Positions 45,768 through 55,131 of a stretch of DNA of 64,000 bases are shown piece after piece (within the stretch, counting starts at the first letter, position 1; every line of letters begins with the position of its first letter). The notes under the pieces are model-generated. The model was not told the origin of the DNA. It searched no databases and saw only the letters and a list, made by a program, of their open reading frames with translations. Made by a program: the position numbers and the translations under genes. This DNA is from Marinomonas transparens (GTDB taxonomy: Bacteria; Pseudomonadota; Gammaproteobacteria; Pseudomonadales; Marinomonadaceae), in assembly GCF_016463975.1 (NCBI RefSeq), contig NZ_JAEMNX010000003.1:273648-337647 (forward strand), written 5' to 3'.

Positions 45768-47141
45768 CTAACGCAACAATGCAATACGACCCGCCTTCAC
45801 TTGCTGTCGTAATATTCGAATTTGTGGGGAAAACTGATACAGGTCACCATTTCTGCCCACCAGCTGACAAGGCACATGATTTTGCTCAGCGACATTCGCA
45901 TTGCCATCTAAATGCTTGGGCTCACCATGAACCGGCACGGCAATTTCGGGTTGCGTCCATTGATACAAATCACCAAGCTCCCCTCGACAAGGGTGTCCAC
46001 TGACATGAATAGATACGTCGGACTCATGGGACTGTAAGGTGCGTATTTTACGACCACGAAACTGTGTCACCAATCTATCTATTGCTAATTCATTACCCGG
46101 AATTCGCATAGCGCTGAAAATCACTAAGTCATCGGCCTCAAGACTCAAGTCAAAACAATTATCTGCGGCCAATCGGTTCAATGTTGCCCGTGGCTCTCCT
46201 TGGCTTCCTGTCACTACGGCTAATACCTCCTCCCTAGGTAAATAACCAAGATGCGCCGCATCGATAAGAGGCAAATCATCTGGCCAATGCCCTGTCGCTC
46301 TCGCTGCGCTGACCATATTAATAAGAGACCGGCCAATCAGTGCAAGATAGCGTCCGCTTTCTTTGGCAACTCGACCCAAAGCAATTAAACGCGCCACATT
46401 GCTACTAAAGCAGCCCACTACCACACGATTCTTTTCTACGGCAATGGTACTTAACAAACCTTGATAACAATCGCTTTCTGACGCCGAATAGCCTTCTTTT
46501 AAAGCATTGGTCGAATCACACACCATGGCGAGAATATTTTCTTTCGCTAAGGCTTTAAAACGCTGGGGAGAAAAGCCTTCCCCAGTAATAGGCGCTTTAT
46601 CAATCTTCCAATCACCAGTATGAAAAATACGCCCTGCTGACGTGTCTATGATCATGGCAAAGGGTTCTGGAACAGAATGAGTCAAGGCCAACCATTTCAC
46701 ATTAAAAACACCTATTTTCTTGGTTTCATTTTCTTCAACCACAATGATAGGCACCTGATCCGTTAACCCCACTTGCACCAGCTTACGGCGTAGCACTTCG
46801 GCCGTGAACGCCGTGGTATAAACAGGGCATTTGAAACGCCGCCATAAAAACGGTAAAGCCCCCACATGATCTTCATGGGCATGAGTAATGACAATGCCAG
46901 CTAGACGCTCTTTCTGCTCGCTAATAAAAGTAGGATCGGCACATACAATTTCAGAGGTAAGCAGATCATCAGGCTTGAGCGGCTCATTAAAAGAAACGCC
47001 ACAATCGACCATTAACCATTGGCCGTCATGACCATACAAATTCATGTTCATGCCGATTTCACCTGTGCCGCCAAGGGGCAAGAACCATAAATCTTGTGAT
47101 GAGGGTATTAAAGATGAAATGAAGTACTCCTTGAGAATCAC
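45768..47141 (-). CDS. RNase J-like beta-CASP metallo-hydrolase
   Basis: 457 residues: metallo-beta-lactamase domain with the zinc motif HAHEDH at 87-92, later THSVPE and FHTGDWK, a beta-CASP insert (CDSTNALKEGYSASE, GCFSSNVARL, TGSQGEPRATL) and a final VSGHPCRGEL/VPVHGEPKHL pair. These are the RNase J motifs, but the usual C-terminal domain is absent. A role in RNA processing is likely but not shown. The GTG at 47141 has only a weak ribosome site. Inside the frame, AAGGAG lies six bases before an ATT at codon 8, a possible rare start, which would give the length seen in relatives. Confidence 0.82.
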   Translation of the reverse strand: MILKEYFISSLIPSSQDLWFLPLGGTGEIGMNMNLYGHDGQWLMVDCGVSFNEPLKPDDLLTSEIVCADPTFISEQKERLAGIVITHAHEDHVGALPFLWRRFKCPVYTTAFTAEVLRRKLVQVGLTDQVPIIVVEENETKKIGVFNVKWLALTHSVPEPFAMIIDTSAGRIFHTGDWKIDKAPITGEGFSPQRFKALAKENILAMVCDSTNALKEGYSASESDCYQGLLSTIAVEKNRVVVGCFSSNVARLIALGRVAKESGRYLALIGRSLINMVSAARATGHWPDDLPLIDAAHLGYLPREEVLAVVTGSQGEPRATLNRLAADNCFDLSLEADDLVIFSAMRIPGNELAIDRLVTQFRGRKIRTLQSHESDVSIHVSGHPCRGELGDLYQWTQPEIAVPVHGEPKHLDGNANVAEQNHVPCQLVGRNGDLYQFSPQIRILRQQVKAGRIALLR

Positions 47142-47239
47142 GACTTAGCCTGTACAAAAACTAAAATAGGCCGCTAGAATTTTGTCTATGGTACGCACTT
47201 TCCGTTAAGATCTCAGCTCACTCGTCAGATAAGTTAAAG

Positions 47240-48154
47240 ATGAAAGTTATCAAAATCAGTCTAGTTGGCCTTTTCATTGTCGCTCTGGGCGTTGTGGGAA
47301 TACAAACTCTAGGAGTGACTTTTTTAAACAAACAAATACAAGCTCAACTTGATCAAACAGGGTTAGCCTCTTTTGTTCGGTTTCATGATGTTTCCATTGA
47401 CCCTTTCACCTTATCACTCAGCTTTCACCAAGTGAGTTTTGGCAACCCAACATACCCTTGGCTCATCTTTGATTCCATTACCCTTAATAAGGGACTCTTC
47501 AATAACCAAGTACTCGACGTGACATTCCAACTAAACCAAACCGCCATCAAGAAGTTATCTAATGACACTCAACACTTAATGAAAATGGCAGGATTAACCG
47601 AGTTAGCGGGAAATGGACGATTTACTTCTTTACAGCAAGATCAGCATGTCACTTCAAACATGGCGCTAGACATTAAAGGGCTTGGCCAATTCAGCTTGGC
47701 GAATCAAATGAAAACTCAACTCAATGCCGCGCTGATTCAAGAAATACGTACAGACATGCTGGCCTCCATGGCCTTTGGTCAACCCGAAGCTATCTTTCTC
47801 ATTTACGGTGATGACATCACTTTTTATGACATCAAGCTCAGCTTTCAAGACGCTGGATTAATCCAACACCTATGGCCGACCTATGGCAATGAAAACAACA
47901 TAAAAAAAATCATGTTTGAACGTTTAAAAAGTGATACCCATACATGGGGACTGGCAGAAGCCACATCACAGCGCAATGTAGAGATAGCAAAGACACTGAC
48001 GGATTACCTCACCTCAACCGACCGATCAAATACTCAACATCTAGAAATATCTATCCACCCTGATTCGCCCCTGTCACTCGGCGAACTCTATCTGCTCAGC
48101 AAAGACAAACAGCTGGCAGATAAAACGAATATGCATGTGGCCATCAAACCCTAG
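47240..48154 (+). CDS. Membrane-anchored hypothetical protein
   Basis: 304 residues with one N-terminal helix (residues 4-24) and the rest probably periplasmic. The first part (FVRFHDVSIDPFTLSLSFHQVSFGNPTYPWLIFDSITLN) has the strand pattern of AsmA-like or DUF748-like repeats, but the match is weak. The second half is helical. Divergent from the RNase J-like gene. No function is proposed. Confidence 0.6.
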   Translation: MKVIKISLVGLFIVALGVVGIQTLGVTFLNKQIQAQLDQTGLASFVRFHDVSIDPFTLSLSFHQVSFGNPTYPWLIFDSITLNKGLFNNQVLDVTFQLNQTAIKKLSNDTQHLMKMAGLTELAGNGRFTSLQQDQHVTSNMALDIKGLGQFSLANQMKTQLNAALIQEIRTDMLASMAFGQPEAIFLIYGDDITFYDIKLSFQDAGLIQHLWPTYGNENNIKKIMFERLKSDTHTWGLAEATSQRNVEIAKTLTDYLTSTDRSNTQHLEISIHPDSPLSLGELYLLSKDKQLADKTNMHVAIKP

Positions 48155-48169
48155 CGTGTTCTTTACACC

Positions 48170-48544
48170 CTAATAAAACACTCGAAACGGTTGATTCGAC
48201 GTTGCTCTAGCAATGCCTTTCACCATGCGGAAGATAGACCAAATCCACACTAAAAATAGCAGGATATAGCCAACAAAGAACAAGGTGAGAATGAAACCAG
48301 TAACACTTAGAAATATCCCCCACCAAAAAGTACTAATGATATTGCTATAATGATCTTCAAAAAAAGTACCACGCGCATCGCTAACTTTAACCATGGCCCA
48401 AATCGCACCGATCAACCAAAACACCCCAGTAAAAATCCCTAACAACATAAAAATATAAGCGATCACCACATTACTTTTTGCATTATCTTCTTTTGGGGTT
48501 AACGGCCTTGGAGGACGATCTGGTTCGAATCCTGACATATCCAT
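48170..48544 (-). CDS. DUF4870-like membrane protein
   Basis: 124 residues from the ATG at 48544, which has GAGGAAT three to four bases upstream; the frame opens at 48601. A Pro-rich cytoplasmic lead is followed by three to four helices (about 28-50, 70-90 and 93-112), with HYSNIISTFWWGIFLSVTGFIL and the closing VWIWSIFRMVKGIARA. This is the DUF4870 arrangement. Function unknown. Confidence 0.7.
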   Translation of the reverse strand: MDMSGFEPDRPPRPLTPKEDNAKSNVVIAYIFMLLGIFTGVFWLIGAIWAMVKVSDARGTFFEDHYSNIISTFWWGIFLSVTGFILTLFFVGYILLFLVWIWSIFRMVKGIARATSNQPFRVFY

Positions 48545-48663
48545 TTTATTCCTCGTAATATCTTGCAAAGGCCTCACATGACCTGCTTTATATTTGTCCA
48601 TTTAGTTTCTTTTCAAGATGAATCTTTGTACCGTAAGCATACTTACCCACTCCTAGGATAAAG

Positions 48664-49140
48664 ATGACAGACGTAACGCTTTTAGTCGATGTACAAAACA
48701 TCTATTACACCACTCGCCAATCCTTTGGCCGGCCTTTTGATTACAACGCTTTTTGGCGCCAAGCTACCGCAGGACGTAACGTCATCAAAGCCATCGCCTA
48801 TGCCATAGACAGAGGAGATGAAAAGCAACGTCAATTCCAAAATATTCTTAGGGCGATAGGATTTGAGGTCAAACTCAAACCTTATATTCAGCGTTCAGAC
48901 GGTTCAGCAAAAGGCGACTGGGACGTAGGCATTGCCATCGATGGCATCGAATACGGAAAAGACAGTGACGTATTAGTATTAGCGTCTGGCGACGGTGATT
49001 TTGATCTCTTGGCAAAAACATTAAGAGAAAAATACCAAACACAAATCGAGGTGTATGGTGCAGAGCCGTTAACCGCACTCTCTTTAATCAAGTCAGCAAC
49101 AAGGTTCATTCCTATTGACCAAACCTTGTTACTAAAATAG
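48664..49140 (+). CDS. NYN-domain protein (LabA/DUF88 family)
   Basis: Predicted PIN-like nuclease, 158 residues. The conserved acidic set is present: Asp9 in LLVDVQN with Asn12, Asp in KGDWDVGIAID, and the GDGDFDLLAK cluster near residues 109-118. The middle RGDEKQRQFQNILRAIGFEVKLKP is typical. AGGATAA precedes the ATG. Single gene; RNA is the likely substrate from the family, not from this sequence. Confidence 0.85.
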   Translation: MTDVTLLVDVQNIYYTTRQSFGRPFDYNAFWRQATAGRNVIKAIAYAIDRGDEKQRQFQNILRAIGFEVKLKPYIQRSDGSAKGDWDVGIAIDGIEYGKDSDVLVLASGDGDFDLLAKTLREKYQTQIEVYGAEPLTALSLIKSATRFIPIDQTLLLK

Positions 49141-49437
49141 CCCCATCTCTTTTATTTCTATAAAATAAATAAAGACAAAGAATGGGATCAAAAGCTCTAT
49201 TCTAGGTTTATCCAAACCCTCCCTGTGATTGAGTAAATCACGAGGAGTAACATCGGGTGCGACTCTAAAGGAATGTAGGTAATTAGGGCAATGCAGGAGA
49301 AATTATCGGGGCATAGTAGACTTATTCTCGCCTTCCCTAGCATTAAACACAAAAAGTAATATAACATTACCAAATCAATACGGTTCTAATTATTGCTCTA
49401 GAACAGCTGGGGTTATATATCACCTTAATTTAAAGCG
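49141..49437 (+). other. Non-coding leader before a GGDEF gene
   Basis: About 300 bases with no gene. Small hairpins are visible: GGTTT-atcc-AAACC near 49206 and GTGATT-gagta-AATCAC near 49226. A purine-rich stretch with AGGAG words follows. It does not match a cyclic di-GMP riboswitch core that I can see. Could be a long 5' leader. Confidence 0.3.
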
Positions 49438-50448
49438 ATGAAGCAAATGAAGTCCCAGAAAACACCTCTGATATCGGAAATAAAAAGCACTCTATCAAAG
49501 TCGCTCAGCCTGATACTTTTCCTTGTCCAACTTTTCTTCGCGAGCTTAAACTTCTTTATTTTAAATCAGCCTGCTATTGGAACCTACCAATTTCTAGCCT
49601 CTATCTTTTGTGCTTATGTTTTCTTTCATTCACTAAAAAAAGAAGTAAAAGAATGGCACCATTACGTCCTCAGCCTTATTACTACAATTGGAATAATAAG
49701 CGTCATCTCCGTCGCAGACTTAAGAGCTGGTCCCATCTATTGGTCTTTTGCCCTACCACTTATTTATTACATGCTGTTAGGGACTCAAAAAGGCCTAACC
49801 TTTAGCCTGATCGCTTTCTTTCCTCTTGCTGGAATTTTATTTTTGCGAAGCGATCTCGACCATAATATACCCTACCGCTCTGTACTCAACTTCACACTTG
49901 CTTATTTTAGTGTTTGGACGATTTGCCACCTTTACGAAAGGCACAGAATGACAGTTCACTTAGCATTACAAAAAATGGCCCTAGGTGATGCGCTAACTGG
50001 TATTCAGAATCGCCATGCTTTAAAGCTTTTCTTTGAGTCAATTAAAGACAATCAAGAAAACCTTCACACCCTAGTCATAGATATTGATCACTTCAAAAGC
50101 ATCAATGATCAGTTTGGTCATGAGACAGGAGATAAAATCCTAATTGAAATGACTGAACTACTAAAGTCCCGCGTGGACTCTAAAGACATCTACCGCTTAG
50201 GCGGAGAAGAGTTTTTAGTTATATTAGAAGAAGCTCCTGATAACGAGGCTCTATCTCTTGCAGAAAGTCTTCGCAGAACGGTTGAACAGTCTACCTTTGC
50301 TCATGAAGAAACAGACATTAATATCACCGTCAGTATCGGCGTTTCTAAGTTCCAATATGGACAAGCTTTCAATGAATTTTTACGATTAGCAGATAAGAAC
50401 CTTTATCGAGCTAAAAACGCTGGCCGTAACCAAGTATGCAGTGGATAA
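49438..50448 (+). CDS. Membrane diguanylate cyclase (GGDEF)
   Basis: 336 residues: about six membrane helices in 22-165, then a GGDEF domain with GGEEF at 255-259 and the metal Asp in VIDIDHFKSINDQFGHETGD. No RxxD inhibitory site. The membrane part is of the 5-6 helix type without a named sensor. No clear ribosome site precedes the ATG at 49438; Met4 is an alternative. Predicted to make cyclic di-GMP in response to a membrane cue. Confidence 0.87.
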   Translation: MKQMKSQKTPLISEIKSTLSKSLSLILFLVQLFFASLNFFILNQPAIGTYQFLASIFCAYVFFHSLKKEVKEWHHYVLSLITTIGIISVISVADLRAGPIYWSFALPLIYYMLLGTQKGLTFSLIAFFPLAGILFLRSDLDHNIPYRSVLNFTLAYFSVWTICHLYERHRMTVHLALQKMALGDALTGIQNRHALKLFFESIKDNQENLHTLVIDIDHFKSINDQFGHETGDKILIEMTELLKSRVDSKDIYRLGGEEFLVILEEAPDNEALSLAESLRRTVEQSTFAHEETDINITVSIGVSKFQYGQAFNEFLRLADKNLYRAKNAGRNQVCSG

Positions 50449-50463
50449 AAGCGAATATCCGAT

Positions 50464-50691
50464 TTAACATCCACTATTAAAGGTTTGTAAAAACAAGGCT
50501 TCCACCTTATCCCTTGCCCAAGGCGTTTTACGCAAAAATTTCAGACTCGATTTCACGGATGGGTCACTTTTAAAGCAATTGATATTGATGCGAAAAGACA
50601 ACTCCTCCCAACCATAATGATCAACTAAATCTGTGACGATTTTTTCCAATTTCAAACCATGTAAAGGGTTATTGGCTTGTGTGCCGCTCAT
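50464..50691 (-). CDS. VF530-family protein (DUF2132)
   Basis: 75 residues. [62 protein letters not shown] is the complete family domain, a small helical fold reported to bind DNA in Vibrio VF530. Cellular role unknown. It converges with the GGDEF gene, 15 bases apart. Confidence 0.88.
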   Translation of the reverse strand: MSGTQANNPLHGLKLEKIVTDLVDHYGWEELSFRININCFKSDPSVKSSLKFLRKTPWARDKVEALFLQTFNSGC

Positions 50692-50855
50692 ACCTGGACA
50701 TTCCTACTTATTATGTGAAGATTCGTTTTTAAAGCCAGCAGTATACAGCAAGCCCTTACCGTCTTGTGGACCAAAATGGACAAGAAACATTAATATTCAC
50801 CTCCTAAAATACATGATACAACCGAACAGAAACCAACTTAATACCAGTGGTCATA

Positions 50856-51845
50856 TCACGTCGATTGGCGAACAATCAGCTCAGGGGAGAAGTGACTTTG
50901 AATAGGATAATGAGTGCCATAAATAGCATTCAATAATAGCCTAGCGGTGGCTTCCGCCATTTGATAAAGAGGGAGTTTTATACTGCTTAAAGAGGGAGTG
51001 TAATACTGGCTCATGGACAAATCATCGAAGCCAATAATGGCCATTTCTTCAGGGACTTTTATGCCCTGCTGAACACAAATATGTAATGCGCCCATAGCCA
51101 TCAAATCATTACTACAAAAAACAGCAGAAGGACGCTGTTCTAGCGCTAAAATAGCGGTCATATGAGCCATACCTGACTCAACATTAAAATCCCCTTCTCC
51201 CTGATAAATAAGGGGAGTTTTAGACTTTTTGAGAGCCTTTTGACAACCTAAGAGGCGCTGGTAGGCATCGCGTTTCCATAGGGGGCCAGTCACTATCGCG
51301 ATTTTTGCATGGCCCTTATCAATAAGGTGTTGAGTCGCCATTTCACCACCAGCAAAATCATCAAAGGAAATCACATGCCCCTCATCATCAGGAAAGTGCT
51401 GATTTAATGCAAACACAGGGCAACGGCTGTTTATCTTTGCGATTTCTTCTGTCGATAAATACTCCGTAAGCAACACCAACGCATCCACTTGACGTTTAAC
51501 CAAAAAATCCACAGCATCACGCTCACCTTTTAAAGAGCCATTGCCACAGGCGAGAATGACATGTCGATCATCACCTCGTAGAGCGCTTTCTATCCCACTG
51601 GTCGCAGGACCGTAATAAGCCGTATCAATATGAGATGTCACCAAACCTATGGTGTAAGTTTTCTTACTAGCCAACGAGCGAGCCGCCTGATTAGGACTGA
51701 ATGAAAGCGCTTCAACCGCTGCTAACACTCGAGCGCGAGTTGCCTCTTTTACAGGTGTCGTACCACTCAGCACACGAGATACTGTCGCTTTAGACACTCC
51801 AGCACTCTCCGCTACATGCGTAATGGTACTCATTTTTTTACTCAC
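50856..51845 (-). CDS. LacI-family transcriptional regulator
   Basis: 329 residues. LacI helix-turn-helix with hinge in 5-60 (STITHVAESAGVSKATVSRVLSGTTPVKEATRARVLAAVEALSFSPNQAARSLASK), then a sugar-binding-type domain. The closest style is that of GalR/AscG regulators. The frame starts at a GTG (51845) with AAGG seven bases upstream; the ATG four codons later is possible. No sugar genes lie beside it, so the target is unknown. Confidence 0.87.
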   Translation of the reverse strand: MSKKMSTITHVAESAGVSKATVSRVLSGTTPVKEATRARVLAAVEALSFSPNQAARSLASKKTYTIGLVTSHIDTAYYGPATSGIESALRGDDRHVILACGNGSLKGERDAVDFLVKRQVDALVLLTEYLSTEEIAKINSRCPVFALNQHFPDDEGHVISFDDFAGGEMATQHLIDKGHAKIAIVTGPLWKRDAYQRLLGCQKALKKSKTPLIYQGEGDFNVESGMAHMTAILALEQRPSAVFCSNDLMAMGALHICVQQGIKVPEEMAIIGFDDLSMSQYYTPSLSSIKLPLYQMAEATARLLLNAIYGTHYPIQSHFSPELIVRQST

Positions 51846-52045
51846 ACACAGGCCTTGTTCAATTTATGACGGTCAAGCATTATAACCCTGTTTTTTAATT
51901 CGATGGTTAAGTTGATCGTTATTCCCAGCACGAAACAATAAGACCATTTGACTAATTGCGCAAATGTCCGAAAATAGCGTGAGGCCATTACATAGCATCA
52001 CGAACAATAAGAAAAACTCAGCCTTAAACATTGGAGAATAGATTA

Positions 52046-52333
52046 ATGGGTATATTATCAGGCCTTAAGAGCCTATTTGCTGGTGGCGAAAGTACACCAG
52101 AAGCAAGTGAAGAAGTCGTTGAATACAAAGGTTTTAATATCACCCCTGCGCCAATGAAAGACGGTGGCCAATATCGAGTTGCCGCCACCATTACCAAGGG
52201 GGAAGGCGAAGAACAACAGACTCACAAATTTATTCGCTCTGATTTAATGCCAAATCGCGACGAATGTATCGAAATCACCATGCGAAAAACGAAGCTCACA
52301 ATTGATCAACTTGGCGACCGTATCTTTGGCTAA
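52046..52333 (+). CDS. HlyU-family protein
   Basis: 95 residues from the ATG at 52046, with TTGGAG eight bases upstream. The HlyU domain is complete: YKGFNITPAPMKDGGQYRVAATITK, then THKFIRSDLMPNRDECIEITMRKTKLTIDQLGDRIF. HlyU in Vibrio regulates haemolysin, but this short family member is widespread without haemolysin and its role is open. Twenty bases before a hydrolase gene, so probably co-transcribed. Confidence 0.82.
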   Translation: MGILSGLKSLFAGGESTPEASEEVVEYKGFNITPAPMKDGGQYRVAATITKGEGEEQQTHKFIRSDLMPNRDECIEITMRKTKLTIDQLGDRIFG

Positions 52334-52353
52334 CATTAGAAAAGGGTAAGAGC

Positions 52354-53358
52354 ATGAGAAAACCAATAGGACAACACTGGCAACAGGTAACTGAAAGTGA
52401 AGACCTATTGGGCGTGGATTTCCGCTCCCGAACCTTCACCTTTGCCGGCCCCAAATACCCTACCGATACCACTCTTATTCACCACCAAGGTAACCCGGAT
52501 AAAAAGCAAGCTATCTTGTATATCCATGGTTACACAGACTACTTTTTCCAAGCTGGCCTTGCTGAATTCTTTATCAAGCAAGGCTATCGTTTTTATGCCA
52601 TAGACTTGCAAGGTTATGGTCGATCCATCCGGCCTTCAGTGCGCCCTAATTGGTGTGAATCCATTGCTCAATATGGACAAGACTTAAACATCGCCTTAGC
52701 AACAATGAAAAAAGACGGTATTGACGATGTGGTGATACTTGCCCACTCTACTGGTGGCTTAATCGCCTCTACCTACTTAGCACAAACACAGAATATCACC
52801 GAAAAAGAACAGCATTACGGCAAAGCATTTCCAACAATCAGCCGCTTAATCCTTAACAGCCCTTTTCTGGCTTTGCCACTGTCACCCAACGCCATCCGTT
52901 GCTTAAGCTGGCCCATTCATACCCTAGTTTCTCTGTGTCCTTTTTGCTCACTACCAGCCAATAAGCCAACAGTATATGCAAAAACCCTGCATACCAGCTT
53001 TGCTGGTGAATGGGATTATCGACTAGATTGGAAGCCAAGTGAGGGGTTCCCCCTATCTTTTCATTGGCTAAAGCAAATCATCACAGCACAACGTTATCTG
53101 GCTAAGCAAACCATTACCTTGCCAACCTTGTTATGCCATTCGGACAACAGCACTATAGGAAAAGAACAGGTCGAAGAGATGCGACAAGGAGATGGCGTGC
53201 TAGACATCCACAGCATGCAAGAAGCCGCTGAAGCGACGTTTAGCCAACTAACAACAGCCAGCATTCCCAAAGGCTATCATGACCTTTACCTTTCACCTCA
53301 GCCAATAAGAGAAAACTACCTTGCCGCTATAAAAGATTGGTTAGAGAAAACCGCTTAA
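52354..53358 (+). CDS. Alpha/beta hydrolase, lysophospholipase-like
   Basis: 334 residues, no signal peptide. The oxyanion segment YIHGYTDYF at 56-64 and the nucleophile Ser132 in ILAHSTGGLIAS are clear; the final His is in SIPKGYHDLYLSPQP. The start of the nucleophile motif is AHSTGG instead of GHSMGG, which is common in this group. Substrate unknown (lysophospholipid or monoacylglycerol are family options). Follows the HlyU gene. Confidence 0.82.
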   Translation: MRKPIGQHWQQVTESEDLLGVDFRSRTFTFAGPKYPTDTTLIHHQGNPDKKQAILYIHGYTDYFFQAGLAEFFIKQGYRFYAIDLQGYGRSIRPSVRPNWCESIAQYGQDLNIALATMKKDGIDDVVILAHSTGGLIASTYLAQTQNITEKEQHYGKAFPTISRLILNSPFLALPLSPNAIRCLSWPIHTLVSLCPFCSLPANKPTVYAKTLHTSFAGEWDYRLDWKPSEGFPLSFHWLKQIITAQRYLAKQTITLPTLLCHSDNSTIGKEQVEEMRQGDGVLDIHSMQEAAEATFSQLTTASIPKGYHDLYLSPQPIRENYLAAIKDWLEKTA

Positions 53359-53371
53359 TGAATAAAATACA

Positions 53372-54205
53372 TTAAGCGCCTTGACGAACCATCACCCAAT
53401 CCAGTAAACGTGTCGGTAGCAAACGCTTTAACACACCGGCAACGTAAGTCGGGGTTGTCACGTAATATCTAGGCTTAGGGACTGTTGACTCCAACGCATG
53501 TATCAATTTATTGACAACAGCACTCGCCGGTAAAGTGTGGGATGAGGCAGGGCCTTCTTTACTGAGTCGTGCAATGGCTTCTTCGTAGCCCAATTTATGA
53601 CGGCTGTTCCTAGTATCTATATTGTCTTTTAACGCAACCAAAGCATTGGCCCTAAACCGGCTTTCAATCGGCCCCGGCTCAATCAAGCTAATATGAATTG
53701 GGGTATCCGCTAATTCCAAACGCAAGGTATCCATTAGCCCTTCCACAGCAAACTTACTGGCGTTATAGGCACCACGAAACGGCGCGGCAACCAAACCTAG
53801 CACAGAGCTATTCGTCACAATACGACCATAACCTTGCTCCAGCATGAGCTTCAACACTCGCGTCGTCAGATCATGGGTGCCAAAAAAATTACTCTCAAAC
53901 TGCGCTCTTAGCGCATCAACCGGCAAATCTTCCACGGCTCCCGGCTGTCCGTACGCGCCATTATTGAATAAAGCATATAAATGACCATCAGTAATGGCCA
54001 AGGTATCTTCTAGTCCTTTGGCAATTGACGCCGAGTCAGCCAGATCCAACTGCACCACATGCTTAATGCCCTGCGCTTTTAGTTTTTCAACATCTTTCTG
54101 ATGACGACAACTCGCCACCACCAAAAAGTTTCGTTGCTGAAGCATTTTCGCGGCCTCTAAACCGATACCTGAAGAACACCCAGTAATAAGAATGGAATAC
54201 TGCAT
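53372..54205 (-). CDS. Short-chain dehydrogenase/reductase
   Basis: 277 residues from the ATG at 54205, which has AAGGGA six bases upstream; the frame opens at 54250. Cofactor loop TGCSSGIG at 8-15, NNGAYGQPG in place of the NNAG motif, Ser in NSSVLG and the YNASK pair. The C terminus (KPRYYVTTPTYVAGVLKRLLPTRLLDWVMVRQGA) is a lipid-associated tail typical of the SDR group with many unassigned members. Substrate unknown. Confidence 0.85.
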   Translation of the reverse strand: MQYSILITGCSSGIGLEAAKMLQQRNFLVVASCRHQKDVEKLKAQGIKHVVQLDLADSASIAKGLEDTLAITDGHLYALFNNGAYGQPGAVEDLPVDALRAQFESNFFGTHDLTTRVLKLMLEQGYGRIVTNSSVLGLVAAPFRGAYNASKFAVEGLMDTLRLELADTPIHISLIEPGPIESRFRANALVALKDNIDTRNSRHKLGYEEAIARLSKEGPASSHTLPASAVVNKLIHALESTVPKPRYYVTTPTYVAGVLKRLLPTRLLDWVMVRQGA

Positions 54206-54453
54206 GAAAAATCCCTTAATAAAAAATAGTCGATCTTTGCATACTAACAAAAAGCATTGCAGCCATGTAATAACGACTGGATAGTAAACCTACTCAAACA
54301 CTTGGTCTCCCTCTTAACCTACACAGTCTCTCGAAACGAAGACTTCTCAAGAGAATTCCCCAATAAGCAATGTTTTGAGGAATTACTTTGATAACGATTT
54401 GTTCATAAATAGCCTATATTCATCACTAGATGAATTAATGTATGGAGCCAATA

Positions 54454-55131
54454 ATGACAATTAAAATAGGCCGCCCAAAACAATCGGGGACAAAGCAGGA
54501 GCCAGTACGCGCCAGCCTTATCGAAGCCGCCATTCTTTGCTTTTCAGAGTATGGCTTTGACAAGGTATCAACCCGAAAAGTTGCTCTCGCGGCGGGAGTC
54601 GATGCGGCGATGATTCGCTATTACTTTGGCTCAAAAACGGGCTTATTCTCAGCCGCAATACAAGAAACTTTAGCGCCAGTGCTCAAACAACTGCAAATGG
54701 ACCTAAGCCCAAACACACCACCCAACCCATTGCTTCTTATGCAAACCTATTACCGGATGATTGCCACCAGCCCTATGCTGCCTAAGCTCATCCAACAGGT
54801 CCTCAACCAACCAGACAACCCACAGGTATTTTCCATCCTAACCGGCGTTATCGATAACCTACTCAAACGTTCTGAAAAATGGATCGACGCGTTTGAACAA
54901 CAACACAAGATCAACCCCAACCTCAACTCAGAATGGGTACGTCTCAGCTTCATAAGCCTAATGATCTTTCCTGTCCTAGCCCCCCAATATTTGCAAGATC
55001 AACTCGGGGTCAAACTTAAAGAAGACTGGTTATTAGACTTAGCCAATCATAATCAGACCTTGTTAGAACAGGGTCTTTTCACCTCTCCGGTTATACCAGT
55101 CTCTAACAAAAATAAAGGCAAACTATCATGA
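54454..55131 (+). CDS. TetR-family regulator of the exporter operon
   Basis: 225 residues from the ATG at 54454, which has GGAG six bases upstream; the frame opens at 54442. Helix-turn-helix (LIEAAILCFSEYGFDKVSTRKVALAAGVDAAMIRYYFGSKTGLFSAAI) and a C-terminal domain like CecR/YbiH. Its stop overlaps the next gene by four bases (ATGA), so the regulator and exporter are one unit. E. coli ybiH-ybhGFSR has the same build. Probably senses the exported compound. Confidence 0.88.
   Translation: MTIKIGRPKQSGTKQEPVRASLIEAAILCFSEYGFDKVSTRKVALAAGVDAAMIRYYFGSKTGLFSAAIQETLAPVLKQLQMDLSPNTPPNPLLLMQTYYRMIATSPMLPKLIQQVLNQPDNPQVFSILTGVIDNLLKRSEKWIDAFEQQHKINPNLNSEWVRLSFISLMIFPVLAPQYLQDQLGVKLKEDWLLDLANHNQTLLEQGLFTSPVIPVSNKNKGKLS

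Noticed and set aside
49141..49437. Cyclic di-GMP riboswitch before the GGDEF gene
   Set aside because: The conserved GEMM core and its tetraloop/receptor could not be found.
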